DNA from: Pseudevernia furfuracea
Taxonomy: Eukaryota > Ascomycota > Lecanoromycetes > Lecanorales > Parmeliaceae
Direction: 5' to 3'
Assembly: GCA_022315425.1 (NCBI GenBank)
Contig: JAIUPT010000034.1
Coordinates: forward strand, 1-64,000
Length of the DNA: 64,000 nucleotides
Shown: positions 44,582-55,425 of the stretch, one piece after another
Layout of the letters: each line of letters opens with the position of its first letter
How positions within the stretch are numbered: the first letter of the stretch is position 1
Notes under the pieces: generated by a model
The model's database searches: none
What the model was told of the DNA's origin: nothing
What the model saw: the letters and a program-made list of their open reading frames with translations, nothing else
Made by a program: the position numbers and the translations under genes

Positions 44582-45260
44582 CTAAACCGTGGCCGCCATG
44601 GTAGCTGCAGAAGATGGTAAGTTCTTCACTGACCCCCTGGCGATGATGACTTCCGGCTGCATCCAGACATCAATCACGACATCGAAATCATATTCCACCA
44701 GGCTGCTCACATTCTGCTGGTTCGAGAAATCGAACCCCAGCAGGGACAGCGTCTCTGCGATCCGGCTATTCGTCAACATGAAGTCCCCCGTTTGGTTGCC
44801 CGTAGCTGACAACTTGAACTCGACGTTGAAGTTCGGCGACCGAGACGAGACTGTGTGGTGGAAGGAATTGGAGAAGGCTTGAGGGCGGGAGCCGAACTGG
44901 ATGTAGGCGGCGAAAATGGCTTGGATGAGAACTTGGCCAACGGCTTGGGGGAGGATGGGAGTGGTCAGGGGATGTATGTGGATGCCGACTGATCTGGCCT
45001 CGTCCGGTACTGGGACGACCGTTGGAATTGTGTTGGGTTGTGCGATTGCGTATACACTTGGGAAGAGGTTAGTTCCTATTTATTGAATCTATGGCAGTAT
45101 AAGTTGGATGCATGAGATACCGTGGTCCATGCTGTTTCTGGGTCTTTGATAGCGAGGAGCGCTCTGTCAGACTCCCACGAGGTAAGTGAGCACCGAGCAC
45201 GCACTGCGAGCATAGTAGAGCGCAGAAAAGGAACCACGAGGGAGCTTTGGAAAGGAACAT
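44582..45260 (-). CDS. Secreted protein of unknown function (204 aa)
   Basis: Minus strand, two exons: 45260-45121 and 45056-44582, with a 64-bp intron (GTATCT donor, AACTAAC branch site, AAG acceptor) that keeps the frame. The first 24 residues form a clear signal peptide (WFLFCALLCSQCVLG). A hydrophilic segment follows, then a predicted beta-rich domain with FNVEFKLSATGNQTGDFML, LLGFDFSNQQNVSSLVEYDF and DVVIDVWMQPEVIIA. Two Asn-X-Ser/Thr sites are visible (NQT, NVS). I do not recognise the family. It shares a small secreted layout with the gene at 46437-47149, but I cannot show sequence homology by eye. Confidence 0.75.
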
Positions 45261-46436
45261 CTTGAAAGAAAAAAAATTGCGAGATACACGAGTGCCTCAC
45301 ATATGTTTCTTTTGGGGCATCATAGCTTTCATGCAGGTGTGGAGGCTTGCCCGCAATATAAAAATCCATTGTAACCAGAGTTCGGAGCCACCTCCCGGCA
45401 GAAGCATGACGTTTGGGCCTAGGGGAATTTTCCGCTTGCCGTTGCGCAATGATGTTTTTTCCCCACACGCGATATGCGTTGGTGGACCTAGCGGCTGTCT
45501 GGCGCGGGTATTTGGGATGCTATAAAAAATAACAGATTGCTGCTAGCCGGCCACGGTGGCTGATCATTGGACGATGCTCACCGTTCGTCCGGCAAAGAGA
45601 CGCACAGCCAGTGTTGACCGTGTGCGACCAACACAAGATATAGAGGTGAAAGGATTTACCAAAGTTCTGCTATCTTTTGGTGCTGATCTCATCAAGACCA
45701 AGAAGATAAAAAATGACCTTGAAAACGTCCAGGACAAATACAGGATCTTGAGCTGTCAGTGGCTGTAATTCATCGACGTCGATCTTGTTCGGTTATCGCT
45801 TTTGCAGATACAAGAAAAGAACACCCAAGCGCGTGGTAGCTACTGAAATGAGAAACCGGTTCGCCATATTATTGTCCCCCGACGTGTGATTTTGCCACGC
45901 GAAGCCGTGCTGGCGTTTAGGCAGCCCACACCTCGGTTGATGCCCTATCAGTTCCAACTGACATTCAAGAAACAGAGCTTCTTAGTCTCGAGACCAATTA
46001 CGAGCAGGGCGTTTCATGACTGAATGCGGCAATTCGCCAATCGCCAGTCGCCAGTTCCAACGTTTGGGGCTCTATAATTCGCTCACGCAAAGCCGTATCA
46101 TCAACTCAGCGTGTACGGAGTAGGTCAATTGATGCTTTGAAAAGTGCGACTGCCTCACAAGAAATGCTTATCATGATAACTCATCCAATGACAGGAAGCA
46201 GCGTTTCTATTGTGGTAAACCGCAAAGCTGTGCACATGTTCTAGACTAGAACGCAGAGCCGATTCGCCTTTCCCGTCTAGCCGTTCTTCGTTGCCTTGCG
46301 GGTAATTTTCCGTGCTCCATTTTTGCACAGTCCTAGGGTAGCTCTATATACGACTGATTGCTCGATTATCGACGTGCAAAGTTCTCTGGGAGGAACTGTT
46401 AGCCATTCAGAGGTGGCAAACCCTTGTTGTACCATC
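45261..46436. other. Shared upstream region of two divergent secreted-protein genes
   Basis: About 1.2 kb lie between the divergent start codons at 45260 and 46437. A TATA-like CTATATACG sits at 46344-46352, about 90 bp before the second start. Open frames at 45556-45768 are not supported. A divergent arrangement permits co-regulation, but I see no defined operator. Confidence 0.5.
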
Positions 46437-47149
46437 ATGTTGCTCTTCCTCGTTCTGTCGAATCTCATGTGTCTTTTACTAGGCCTCACCTCCGCGCACG
46501 CCACCACTCCAGAAGATTCGGTCAACCTTGCAGCTCATCACGTAAGACGCCTACCAACTCCCTTGAAGAACTTGCTTCGCAGGAGAGACGCTATTGTTTC
46601 GGCCGGCACCCCGAATCTCTACAACGCGTTTGCCCTCAATAGCACAAATGGGGAGGTCGCGGACAACACACCTTTCGAGGCACAAATCGATATCCCCGGG
46701 CTAGGGCGTCTGGTCTACTTTTTTGTATGCTGAGCATTCCCAGGGTTTAGAAGGCGGCTTTGGGGATAGCGCTAACCTTGTTGGTCAAGGTCAAAGGCGA
46801 AATCGACAGCGACTACTCAGTCACAGTCGAATTCTGGGTTCACTACCTCGTCGACACAAGAATCGGTGTTTACCTCGGCGATCTCGTTAAGGGAGTCGAT
46901 ATGAAGATCCCAGACAGTATAAAGACAATCAACGGAGAAGCCCGGATATACGTGGTAGCGACTGCAGGGTACGACCTCCTGATCTTCGAAGCCTACGGCA
47001 GCTTCCTACCGTCTGGACCGACCAATATTCCAGTGTTCAAGAGGGAGATCAAGAGGTGGAAGGTTGGAGTTTTGAATAGTATTCAGGATGTGCCAAACAG
47101 CTCGGGGGTACAGGCGCTGTCGAACGACGCAGACGTGGATGCATCATGA
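46437..47149 (+). CDS. Secreted protein of unknown function (215 aa)
   Basis: Two exons (46437-46724 and 46790-47149) with a 65-bp intron (GTATGC donor, GCTAACC branch site, AAG acceptor), giving 215 residues in frame. The signal peptide is residues 1-20 (LLFLVLSNLMCLLLGLTSA). A short basic stretch RRLPTPLKNLLRRRD (about residues 38-52) could be a propeptide with dibasic cleavage. The rest is beta-strand-like (QIDIPGLGRLVYFF, SVTVEFWVHYLVDTRIGVYL, ARIYVVATAGYDLLIFEAYG). No family recognised. The ATG at 46437 was preferred because it alone gives the leader. Confidence 0.75.
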
Positions 47150-48176
47150 TCAGTCGAGTACGATCAGACTGCATTAGGTGGTATGTTGTATCGGCAAAGC
47201 TAGGCACGTATGTAGTGCACACTGCACGTATTGAAGTCACGTGTCCTCGCTACAAAGGAAGTGTTCGGAGCTCGTATAATTGCCATTTATGTCCCGTTCA
47301 TCTTTCTTCTTGCCTTATGTGTAACAGTCAAATTCTAGCGAAGGATGCTTCAACGGGTCTTACGACTCGAAAAGCCTTAGGTATTAGCAGGCTGTCACAA
47401 CCCTTACTCAGGAAGTCGCAATGGCAACTCACAATAATCCTAGTCGCGCTCATCGTATGCTAGTGGAAGAACGGTTTGCTCACTGAGACTATTGTTCTTG
47501 TGCGCAGGGTCATCGCGATCGCAGACGTGTTCTCGGAGAATACGTATATCTAGCCTACCTGTAGAACTTACCTTCAGAACTGATGCATTTTCGAGATTGA
47601 CCTAAGAGTGTCTCTGTCTTGGTCGTTAATGTCTTTGGGCGATGAGATGGGAGTAGTAACTATGGATAGTGATCAAAATAGTATGAGACAAGTTCTTATT
47701 AAGCCTGGCAACGGTAGGCCTTGGTTTGCACTGACCACGGTTTCTAAGACCGGTTCAAGCTCACCCTATTGCTTGGCATCACATTCTATGAATCCGGCCC
47801 TCCGCCTTTCATCACCACCATCTTTGTCTTGTCACTTTTCTTGCCCGCTCTTGGCCTCGTAAACGACCGTACTCATTACCTCGTCTCAATCCTCTTCGCT
47901 CCTTTGTGTCAGCTTGAAATCCCATCAGTACCCAGTCTGCGCCGGGCACCCAATGATTGACCTCTGGCACCCACTTGTCCAGCTCCGGGCAAATGAAGCT
48001 AGGTGAAGATATAGAAAGGTAGAGAAGGGAGACATTTGTCGCTTGAATAATACAAGGAAAGGCGGAGCCGATGATGATGATACGAGCAGCCTTCACAAGC
48101 ACATACCTTGCCTACACGGCTCACTCAGAACTCAGGAATAAGATGGATGTTTGAAGTCGTGAAGATAAAAGGGAAA
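47150..48176. other. No recognisable gene
   Basis: Open frames at 47146-47463, 47608-47862 (+) and 47812-48102 (minus) show no domain, leader or splice context. I do not call them. Confidence 0.45.
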
Positions 48177-48184
48177 AAAATAAA

Positions 48185-49184
48185 GGGTATTGCTACGTGT
48201 ACATCCCCTTTTGCTACATGTACACCCCCCCCTCAGCTAGGTAGATATAGGCTAGTAACATGAGTATACCTTTCAACACTAATTCGGCCCGACAAATTTG
48301 CCCGCAAATCAGAGACTTGACACGAAGTCCCATAGAAACTTCAAGGGTCTCAGTGAATCCTCTCCTCCCGCAAGGCGTCGCAATACGTCGACACCTTTCT
48401 TCCTATCGCCATGGACCCATGGACCTAAAGAATCAGCATCTGATTCGGCTAATCCTCGGACATAGTGTTTTTGAGTCTTTTGAGTCTTTTGAATCTTTTG
48501 AGTCCAGACGTTCTTCTTTCACCTCACCGTCAGCAAGCCTCACCGTCAATAAGCAACTATCAACCAATAAGCAACTATCAACCCTCCTCATCCTCCTCCT
48601 TCAGATACCTCGACAGCATAAACTAACAAGAGTAGGCTGAGTTGCGGATATCGAGCGAAACCTCATCACATCCTTCTAAACAAGTCTCGCGCGCTAAGAT
48701 CTGTCAGTTAGTCGATCGATAACGTGTTTCTGACACAGTTCAGTCGTCTAGATCGCTATATGCAGAGAGTGCAGTCGATGTTTCACATCAAAAAATTCTC
48801 ATTTGACCCTCGAAACCGAGGTTCTGCCCAAATTTTGAAAGATAATGATGAAGACAAAGCATTAATGCCAAAGCCCCTTTAAGTATTTGCGCTACGCAGC
48901 ACGTAAATTCCGTCTACAAGTGCTTTTTATATAGAAGAGACTTCAAGTCATGTTTAAATAATCTCAAATGCTTCTTCAAAAGAACGACTACCTCTACGCT
49001 ATCTTCTAGCCCTTTCATCCAACTACTTCCTCATCAAAATGACTCTGCGATCGACTTATTTTGAGAGGTTTCTCCCTAGAGAGTTGATGGGATAGAGGGG
49101 GGTGTACATATAGCAAAAAGGGATGTACATGTAGCAAAAAGGGATGTACATGTAGCAAAAGGGGATGTACACGTAGCAATACCC
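48185..49184. mobile_element. 1000-bp MITE with 40-bp terminal inverted repeats
   Basis: The first 40 bp (starting GGGTATTGCTACGTGTACAT) are perfectly repeated, inverted, at 49145-49184. Just inside the right end, the 20-bp word GGATGTACATGTAGCAAAAA recurs in tandem (about 49095-49160). AAAATAAA precedes (48177-48184) and follows (49185-49192) the element, which would be an 8-bp duplication as made by hAT transposases. However, the surroundings are A-rich and this match could be chance. The interior holds a 9-bp tandem repeat TTTTGAGTC (48470-48504) and no transposase. It lies 443 bp upstream of the MFS transporter start codon. Confidence 0.85.
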
Positions 49185-49192
49185 AAAATAAA

Positions 49193-49627
49193 AAATAAAA
49201 AATAAAAAATAAAAAATAAAAGCAGAAAAAGGAACACAAACACAGGGCTTGGCATGGAGAGAATGACGCCACCAACGCTGTGGCGGCTTTGCGCTAGACC
49301 AGATAGGGGTATGACGCGCCAAGTATGATCGTATCTCTCTGCCGTGGCATCCGACGCTAGCAGTCTCGCCTCCCGGTACTCGTACTGCTTTAGAAAAACC
49401 CCACCAAAGTACCAACTTTCTTATATCTTGTTGAGCCTCCAAATTGCTGCTCCACCAGTAACCCATTCTTATATCCTTATTCCTATCTCCTATATCCTGC
49501 TTGCCTTGTCGAGCTTCAATCTTCATGCATGGTCCAGAGAGGACTAATTGACAGCTACTTTTCACTTCTATCCTCACTTTCCTTTTGATACAGACTCTTG
49601 CCACTGACACATCACGAGCCAATCAAG
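49193..49627. other. Upstream region of MFS transporter gene
   Basis: An A-rich TAAAAAA repeat (49193-49221) follows the MITE. The remaining 400 bp precede the transporter start, with a CT-rich leader at 49558-49600. No gene. Confidence 0.5.
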
Positions 49628-51608
49628 ATGAACCAAGAAGATGCCCACATCCTCCGCGATGAGCGCGACGCCTCCCCGCGCCGATTCTCCAATTGGGACC
49701 CCAATGACAGCTTCTTCCAGCGCTATCATCGCCTCAGCCCCGAAGAAAAGGAGAAACTTTATCGCTCCATGCCAGTCGAGGACACCGCAAGCTCCTCCGC
49801 TGCCTCATCCTCGTCTGCCTCCTCCGTCCGGTTAGAAGCAATCCGGACTGCCAATATGAGTAGAACCAATACCAACCGTATCAACCACCAAGAATCCCAT
49901 CCACATGCTCTCGATCGTATCGAGACCCATCGAACCCAGCACTCTAGCACGGTGGGTGCCGTCAAGTCGCGGAAGTCAACCCAGAAGGAGATTCCGGCCA
50001 TGGGAGCGGGCAAGCCTTATCCTCCCATGTTGCCAGATATGGAAGAGTACGTCGTGGAATTTGATGGTTTTGATGATCCGAGGCATGCTCAGAATTGGCC
50101 AATGAGAAAGAAACTCCTTATCGGCGTCATGCTTGCTTTCGACGCACTCTCGGCCACAATGGGTAGCAGTATCTTCTCATCGGGCATTTCAGGAGTTGTG
50201 AAAACGTTTCATGTTGGGGAGGAGGTTGGAACTTTGGGGACTTCGCTTTTCGTGCTGGGTTACGCGTTTGGCCCTATCATGTGGGCGCCAATGTAAGTGT
50301 CTTGTTGTTAGTACCAGACAACTTCGCTTTGATAGGGCTGATTGATCTGCGTTTAGGTCTGAACTCTATGGCCGGCGTCTGCCTCTTGTCATAGCTGCCT
50401 TCGGCTTCTCTGTGTTCGCCGTTGGCGTTGCCGTAGCAAAAGACATCCAGACAGTCATGATCTGTCGGTTTTTCGACGGCTTATTCGGCTCGTGCCCTCT
50501 GGCGGTAGTTGCGGCAGCGTTTGCGGACATGTTCAACAATAAGACCCGAGGCTTGGCAGTCGCAGTCTTCTCAGCAACAGTCTTCATGGGTCCTTTGCTC
50601 GCCCCATTCATCGGTGGCTTCCTAACCATCTCCTATCTAGGCTGGAGGTGGACCGAGTACATCTCCGCCATCATGGGCTTCTCCGCTTTCGCTCTCATCA
50701 CCATTTTCCTGCCGGAGACCTACCCGCCAATCATCCTGGTAAACAAGGCTAAAGAGTTGCGTCGGGCTACTAAGAACTGGGGCATCCACGCTAAGCAAGA
50801 GGAAATTGAAGTCGACTTCAAAGAATTGATCACCAAGAACGTATCACGTCCAATGCGGATCCTCTTCCAAGAGCCTATTGTACTTCTCATCACCCTCTAC
50901 ATGTCCTTCATTTACGGCCTTCTCTACCTCTTTCTAACAGCCTACGCCCTTGTCTTCCAAGGCAAGTACGGTTTCAACGAAGGTGTAGGCGGTCTTACTT
51001 ACTTCGGCATGGTTGCCGGAGAGGTCATCGCCTTCATCGTCGTAGTGCTTCAGAATCCCGCCTATGCGCGCAAACTCGAAGCGAACAACAACATCCCCGT
51101 CCCCGAATGGCGTCTACCCATTTCGATAGTTGGCGGTGTTCTCTTCGCAGGCGGACTCTTCTGGTTCGGGTGGACTGGGTTCCAAGGCGAAAAAATCCCA
51201 TGGATCGTACCTACCCTTTCCGGTCTCCTCACTGGGTTCGGCATCTTCACCATCTTCCTCTCCCTGCTCAATTACATCGTTGACGCCTATCTCATGTTCG
51301 CCGCCTCCGCCCTTGCAGCAAACACGTTCCTTCGATCTGGATTTGGAGCTGTGTTCCCGCTGTTCGCGACCTACATGTTTGACGGAATGGGCATCCAGTG
51401 GGCTGCTACGCTCTTGGGCTGTGTGGCTCTGGCGCTAGTCCCACTACCAATCGTGTTCCTTCTTTATGGTAAGAAGATCAGGGGTAAGAGTCACTTTGCA
51501 CCAGCGCCGGACCTTCAACAGGATAAAAGGAGAGACGAGGAGGCGCGTGGTGTCGCTGACAGCGATGGTAGCGTGCCAAGCGAGGAAGCTGAGAAGAAAG
51601 ATGCTTAG
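49628..51608 (+). CDS. MFS drug/polyamine transporter (DHA1, 12 TM type)
   Basis: Two exons (49628-50292, 50357-51608; 64-bp intron splitting Met222) give a 638-residue protein. The first 150 residues are a hydrophilic, Ser-rich cytosolic tail. The membrane part starts at PRHAQNWPMRKKLLIGVMLA. Family marks are the motif after TM2, GPIMWAPMSELYGRRLPLV (DHA1 motif A, GPxxWAPxSExxGRR), ICRFFDGLFGSCPLAVVAAA in TM4, AVFSATVFMGPLLAPFIGGF in TM5 and WRWTEYISAIMGF. A central loop of about 60 residues and six C-terminal helices follow. The layout resembles Tpo1/Flr1-like and cycloheximide-resistance exporters, which export drugs, polyamines or fungal metabolites by proton antiport at the plasma membrane. 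Substrate is not predictable. The ATG at 49628 is the first one in frame. Confidence 0.93.
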
Positions 51609-51931
51609 GCGGATACGTTGTGATAATAATTGGATATACATATGTGGAGGATCGCTACGGAGGGCGTCGCATACGGAGAGGTTTATTCTCTATTCTTCCA
51701 GCCGGCGCCGGGTTTGCGCTCTTTTGACTCTTCAAGCTTTTGGGTAGGTGCCTGCAAGTCGAGTTTCAACAGTCTGTGTATCTGGCACCGAGTCTGAAAT
51801 GCAGGTATGCCATTATGGTTGGCGTTCTTAGCTTTTACGTCAGCGAGTGCATGCTTCATTCATCTCAACTATGCGCCCTCTCTTACTTGCCGCTTGCACA
51901 TGCCCGTCATCAGCCTCCATCAGCTTCCTCC

Positions 51932-52616
51932 CTAACACCCGTACTGAATCTGCAACCCCTGTGCCCCATCCTGCGCATACGTCACAGTGCCATCATCGGC
52001 GGGCGTGTTCCCCTGCGGGTCCGCAATGCTGAACCTCAAATTGATCGTCGGCGCGCAAGTCACAGAATTGATATAGACGACCGTCGAAGCGGTGCCACTC
52101 GCCGGGAAGGTGAACGTTCCAACCAGGCTTCCCCTTTGCGCGGCAATGTTGTCCCATGTCGGCGCCTCGCTCGTGACGCCACTGACTGTTTGCGTGGGGA
52201 GGTTGCCCGGAATGGCGAAAACGTTGATCTTGGTGTTCCCAGTCGTGGTCGTGGCGCCGAGGGTCCCGTTGAACGAAAATTGGACGGTATAGGGCCCGCG
52301 GCCAGCCGGCGGGCATGGCACATTTTTGAACGAGGCTATTAGATCCTGCTTCTCGTCGCTGTTGGCGTATTCGGCAACGAAGAAGCTGAATGTTGTTTGC
52401 TGGCCCTGTGGGGCGTAGGGGTTGACGAAGGGGCCGCGGTCGCCGGTGTTGTTGCGTAGGACGGCGGGGCCTTGAAATTTTGGTAGAGATTTGAGGGGGC
52501 AAGGATGGTGCCACAGCTGCGGGATATGAAAGACGAGGATGAGGGTAGGGCGGGGGAGAGGGTGGAGAGGAGGGGGGGAGGGAGAGGGCTTTGGTGGCGG
52601 TGGTGAGGAGATACAT
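51932..52616 (-). CDS. Secreted protein of unknown function, with apparent frameshift near N-terminus
   Basis: Minus strand. The main frame runs from SCGTILAPSNLYQNFQGPAV (about 52515) through TFSFFVAEYANSDEKQDLIA and PCPPAGRGPYTVQFSFNGTL to QIQYGC and a stop at 51932-51934, about 190 residues with four cysteines. It has no ATG in frame. The only upstream ATG, at 52614-52616, is one frame off and begins a leader-like MYLLTTATKALSLP. The two frames can be joined only by a one-base change, most simply in the C7 run at about 52572-52578, giving a hydrophobic LLSTLSPALPSSSF segment. This is either a sequencing error, a real frameshift, or an unrecognised splice. Not assigned to a family; Thr/Gly-rich and beta-strand-like. 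Confidence 0.6.
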
Positions 52617-53867
52617 TGTATTGGTAATCGTGCTCGTCTAGGTTCCGTTATTATGTTTGATTCTAGATAGCTTCAGTCGACGGAGGCAGTATTGTGTTCC
52701 TATTTGCAAAATCGCGATTGATGGAGAGAAAGAGAGGCGGGAGGGGATGACATTCACGTGAGGTCAACAACAGCTTTATGAAGATTTCTCAGACGACAGT
52801 GTGTTGACATCACGTGGGATTAATTCCGAGTCAGCTGCAGGATCTTGCATATACGAGGTTCTGGATCTGGACGCTGACTGAGCGTTTATAGAAGGAGTAA
52901 GCGAAGGTCCCATGCAGGGCAATGTGGGGCCCTGCTCTTAGCAACATCAATTACCTTGGCAACCCTTATTTCCAACCTCGTGTGAACAAAATAGCATGAT
53001 GAAGGTGTTATTACTATTACTTATATATCAGCGTTCATATATCTCAGACTTGAGTCTGACAGGGCTGAAAGGGGTTTTTGGCCTACCGAGTCTACTTACA
53101 GAAAAAACTTGAATTGCTCCCGAGCCATTCTCCAGCCTGACGCGGCTGGTTGCACCCGAGCAAGAAGTCTGGAAATTCTCACCCCAAAGCTTGAAGCGTT
53201 ACCACGTAATGTAAGTAGATTACGAGGGAACACACATCCTCTTGCGCGCAAGACGTCCCCGGCTCAGATATCGTAGTTCGCATTATATGTACGGCAGATG
53301 ACCCGGTTAACAAAACCATCACCTTTTCTTTCCACGTTTCTCAAAGACATGACGGGCTTTGATACTGTATAATGGTTCCACGCACTCTTGAGGAAAATCA
53401 GTATTGAATTCGAAGGAAGTCTTGTTTCTTCGCTGGTCCGAATCATCAAGCTGGAGTGTTAGATCGGCAGAGCTTGACTCTTGAGTCAGTATTGTTCTAC
53501 CGCATGTTGCCCTCGTTTGGAGAAATCATTTCTCCGCCCAGTACAAGCATCCCTTTGGATATCTCCGTTGGATCAGGCTGCGCTGTTGTCGGCATTGCCT
53601 ACAAAGGTTGGGCCATGACTATCAAGCGTATCGATACGTAAGTCTCCATCAACCGGGTTGCAAAGTCACAATATGAGTCTGACCCAAAATAATAGGTGCT
53701 GGAGGAATGCAACCCTCACTATATACTTTGTAAAACTATTTGACTAATTAGTAACTCAGTTTTGGTAGCTATTAATTAGTATAGCGAACGGTCGGTCGTG
53801 AGTCGTAATTATGCTAGCGATTTTGGATCGTTCGGCCATGCTTCGCGTCCCATTCTCTCGTCCTTCA
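52617..53867. other. Intergenic, no gene seen
   Basis: I see no supported gene. A CACGTGAGGT at 52755-52764 and a CACGTGGGAT at 52812-52821 are E-box-like CACGTG sites, bound by fungal bHLH regulators. They lie 140-200 bp upstream of the secreted protein gene. Regulation by them is inference only. Confidence 0.45.
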
Positions 53868-55425
53868 CTATGATGACTCTGATCCCCTGTCCCTCTGTTG
53901 CAACTCTATCTCATTCTTCAGGTCCCCCTTCCTACTGCCATGTGCATCCGACTTCACCCACGCCCTATCCATGTCCTGCGGTGTCTGTCCTCGGCTCGAA
54001 TGCCTTTGCACGCTGTACAAAAATGTAGGATTCTTTGCATCCGCCTCCGCCTCCGGCGCCACAGTCGAAGCGCCAAGCAGCGTATCATCCGAAGGTGTCT
54101 TGCTGGGTCGCGGCCACGCACGCTCAAAGGCTTCAGGATCCCCGTATCGACTATTTCCTAAAGACTGGGGTCCAATAGCGACGTGCTTCCAGTGGTTGGG
54201 TCGGAGCATTTTGAAGAATGGGCCGAGGGTTGGCATGCAGGCGGCGATGAGAGCGAAGTAGTGCTCGATGCAGCTGTGGGAATGATTAGCGGCGCCTCGG
54301 CGAGGTAGGGTGTGAAGACTGCTCACAATAAGGTCACGACGCGGTATTGGGCGAAGGTGGCATCGGTGGTTCCTCGTGACTGGACGGCGAAAGCTACCCG
54401 AATTGCGCAGGCTATGGAGGCACTGGGCATACGAGTTAATGTCGAAGCCCGGCGCTTCACTATAAGCGCGGCTGGGACTCACATCAAACCGGCCAAGAAG
54501 ACGAATAGCAAGTATATCCTTTGTGCCCACGAGATGCGTAGCTTCACCACCATCGGGATGGGAAACCCGAGTATGACGGCATCGGCAACAAGATCAAGCC
54601 CTCCGATCGCGAAGGTAAGCTTGCCGTAGGCGAAACAGTTCATTGTCACCGTGATATCCCATTGTCGGTTCCGAACGTTGCAGAGGCCTATAACGGTGGA
54701 GAATGCGACCCAGTAGTAGATGGTGCAGTAGCCCATGAGGGCGTAGATGATGTAGCGCAGCTTCGCTTGCAGCTGGAAAACGCGAAGGTAGAAGAGGAGA
54801 ATGGATATCTTGACGAAGTAGTAGGATGCTGGGCAGGCGGCAAAGGTGGCCATGATCCACTGAATGGCACAATTCAGCTCCTTGAGATCTAGTAGGGTAT
54901 CTGAATTGAAGCACTAACCCAGAGGTATTGAGGAGTGTACGTTGTCATGGGCACATCCCATATATGCCTCCCTAATCCAAAGTGTGTGGCTGAAAAGCGA
55001 TAATCAGCATCATTGCGCAACCGCCAGGAGGAAGATGACGAGGTTGTCACTGACTCTCGATCACAAAAGAGCCGAAAATGGCCGTCCCGACCTAAATACT
55101 GATCAGCTTTGGAAACCAGATTTTCTGACGTCTTCACACACAAAGGCCATAATAATGGTGTCTTGTATAAGTCAGCCGATTTAGTGGTAACAAGGTAGTA
55201 GTCATGCAAGGAGCACTTACAATCATCCCATCCTAGCCGCCAATCAGTCAACAGCGTCCGTGAGAGAATTCGCGCGCCCACCACCAGGGTTGACACGACA
55301 AGCAGGATGACATTGCAAGCGATCAAATTAGGCGCACGATTGATTGGGTCATTGAAGTTGGAATGGACTCCTGGTGGTGGAGGACCTGCAGGTAAAATTG
55401 GCATAGGCAGTATCTTTCCATCCAT
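53868..55425 (-). CDS. Integral membrane protein, fungal rhodopsin/SAT4-like domain
   Basis: Minus strand, start ATG at 55423-55425, stop at 53868-53870. Exon 1 (55425-55221) encodes a Pro-rich start and TM1 and ends in GARILSRTLLTDWRLGWDD. The next exon begins at 55161 (DDYTIIMAF). I could not place one or more introns between 55161 and 54919, a region that ends HFGLGRHIWDVPMTTYTPQY. Later exons are 54859-54483 (YYFVKISILLFYLRVF, FAYGKLTFAIGGLDLVADAV, ILGFPIPMVVKL), 54422-54327 and 54273-53868 (CIEHYFALIAACMPTLGPFF and a 100-residue cytosolic tail). These last three are in phase. It belongs to the same seven-helix family as the gene at 41379, but is a different member. Length is about 370 residues. 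Confidence 0.85.

Noticed and set aside
48177..49192. Firm assignment of the MITE to the hAT superfamily
   Set aside because: The 8-bp duplication AAAATAAA lies in A-rich sequence and may be chance; 40-bp inverted ends are longer than usual for hAT.
51932..52616. 207-codon Pro/Arg-rich frame on the minus strand starting at the same ATG
   Set aside because: Beyond the first residues it is the out-of-frame shadow of the Thr/Gly-rich protein, which has far more natural composition.
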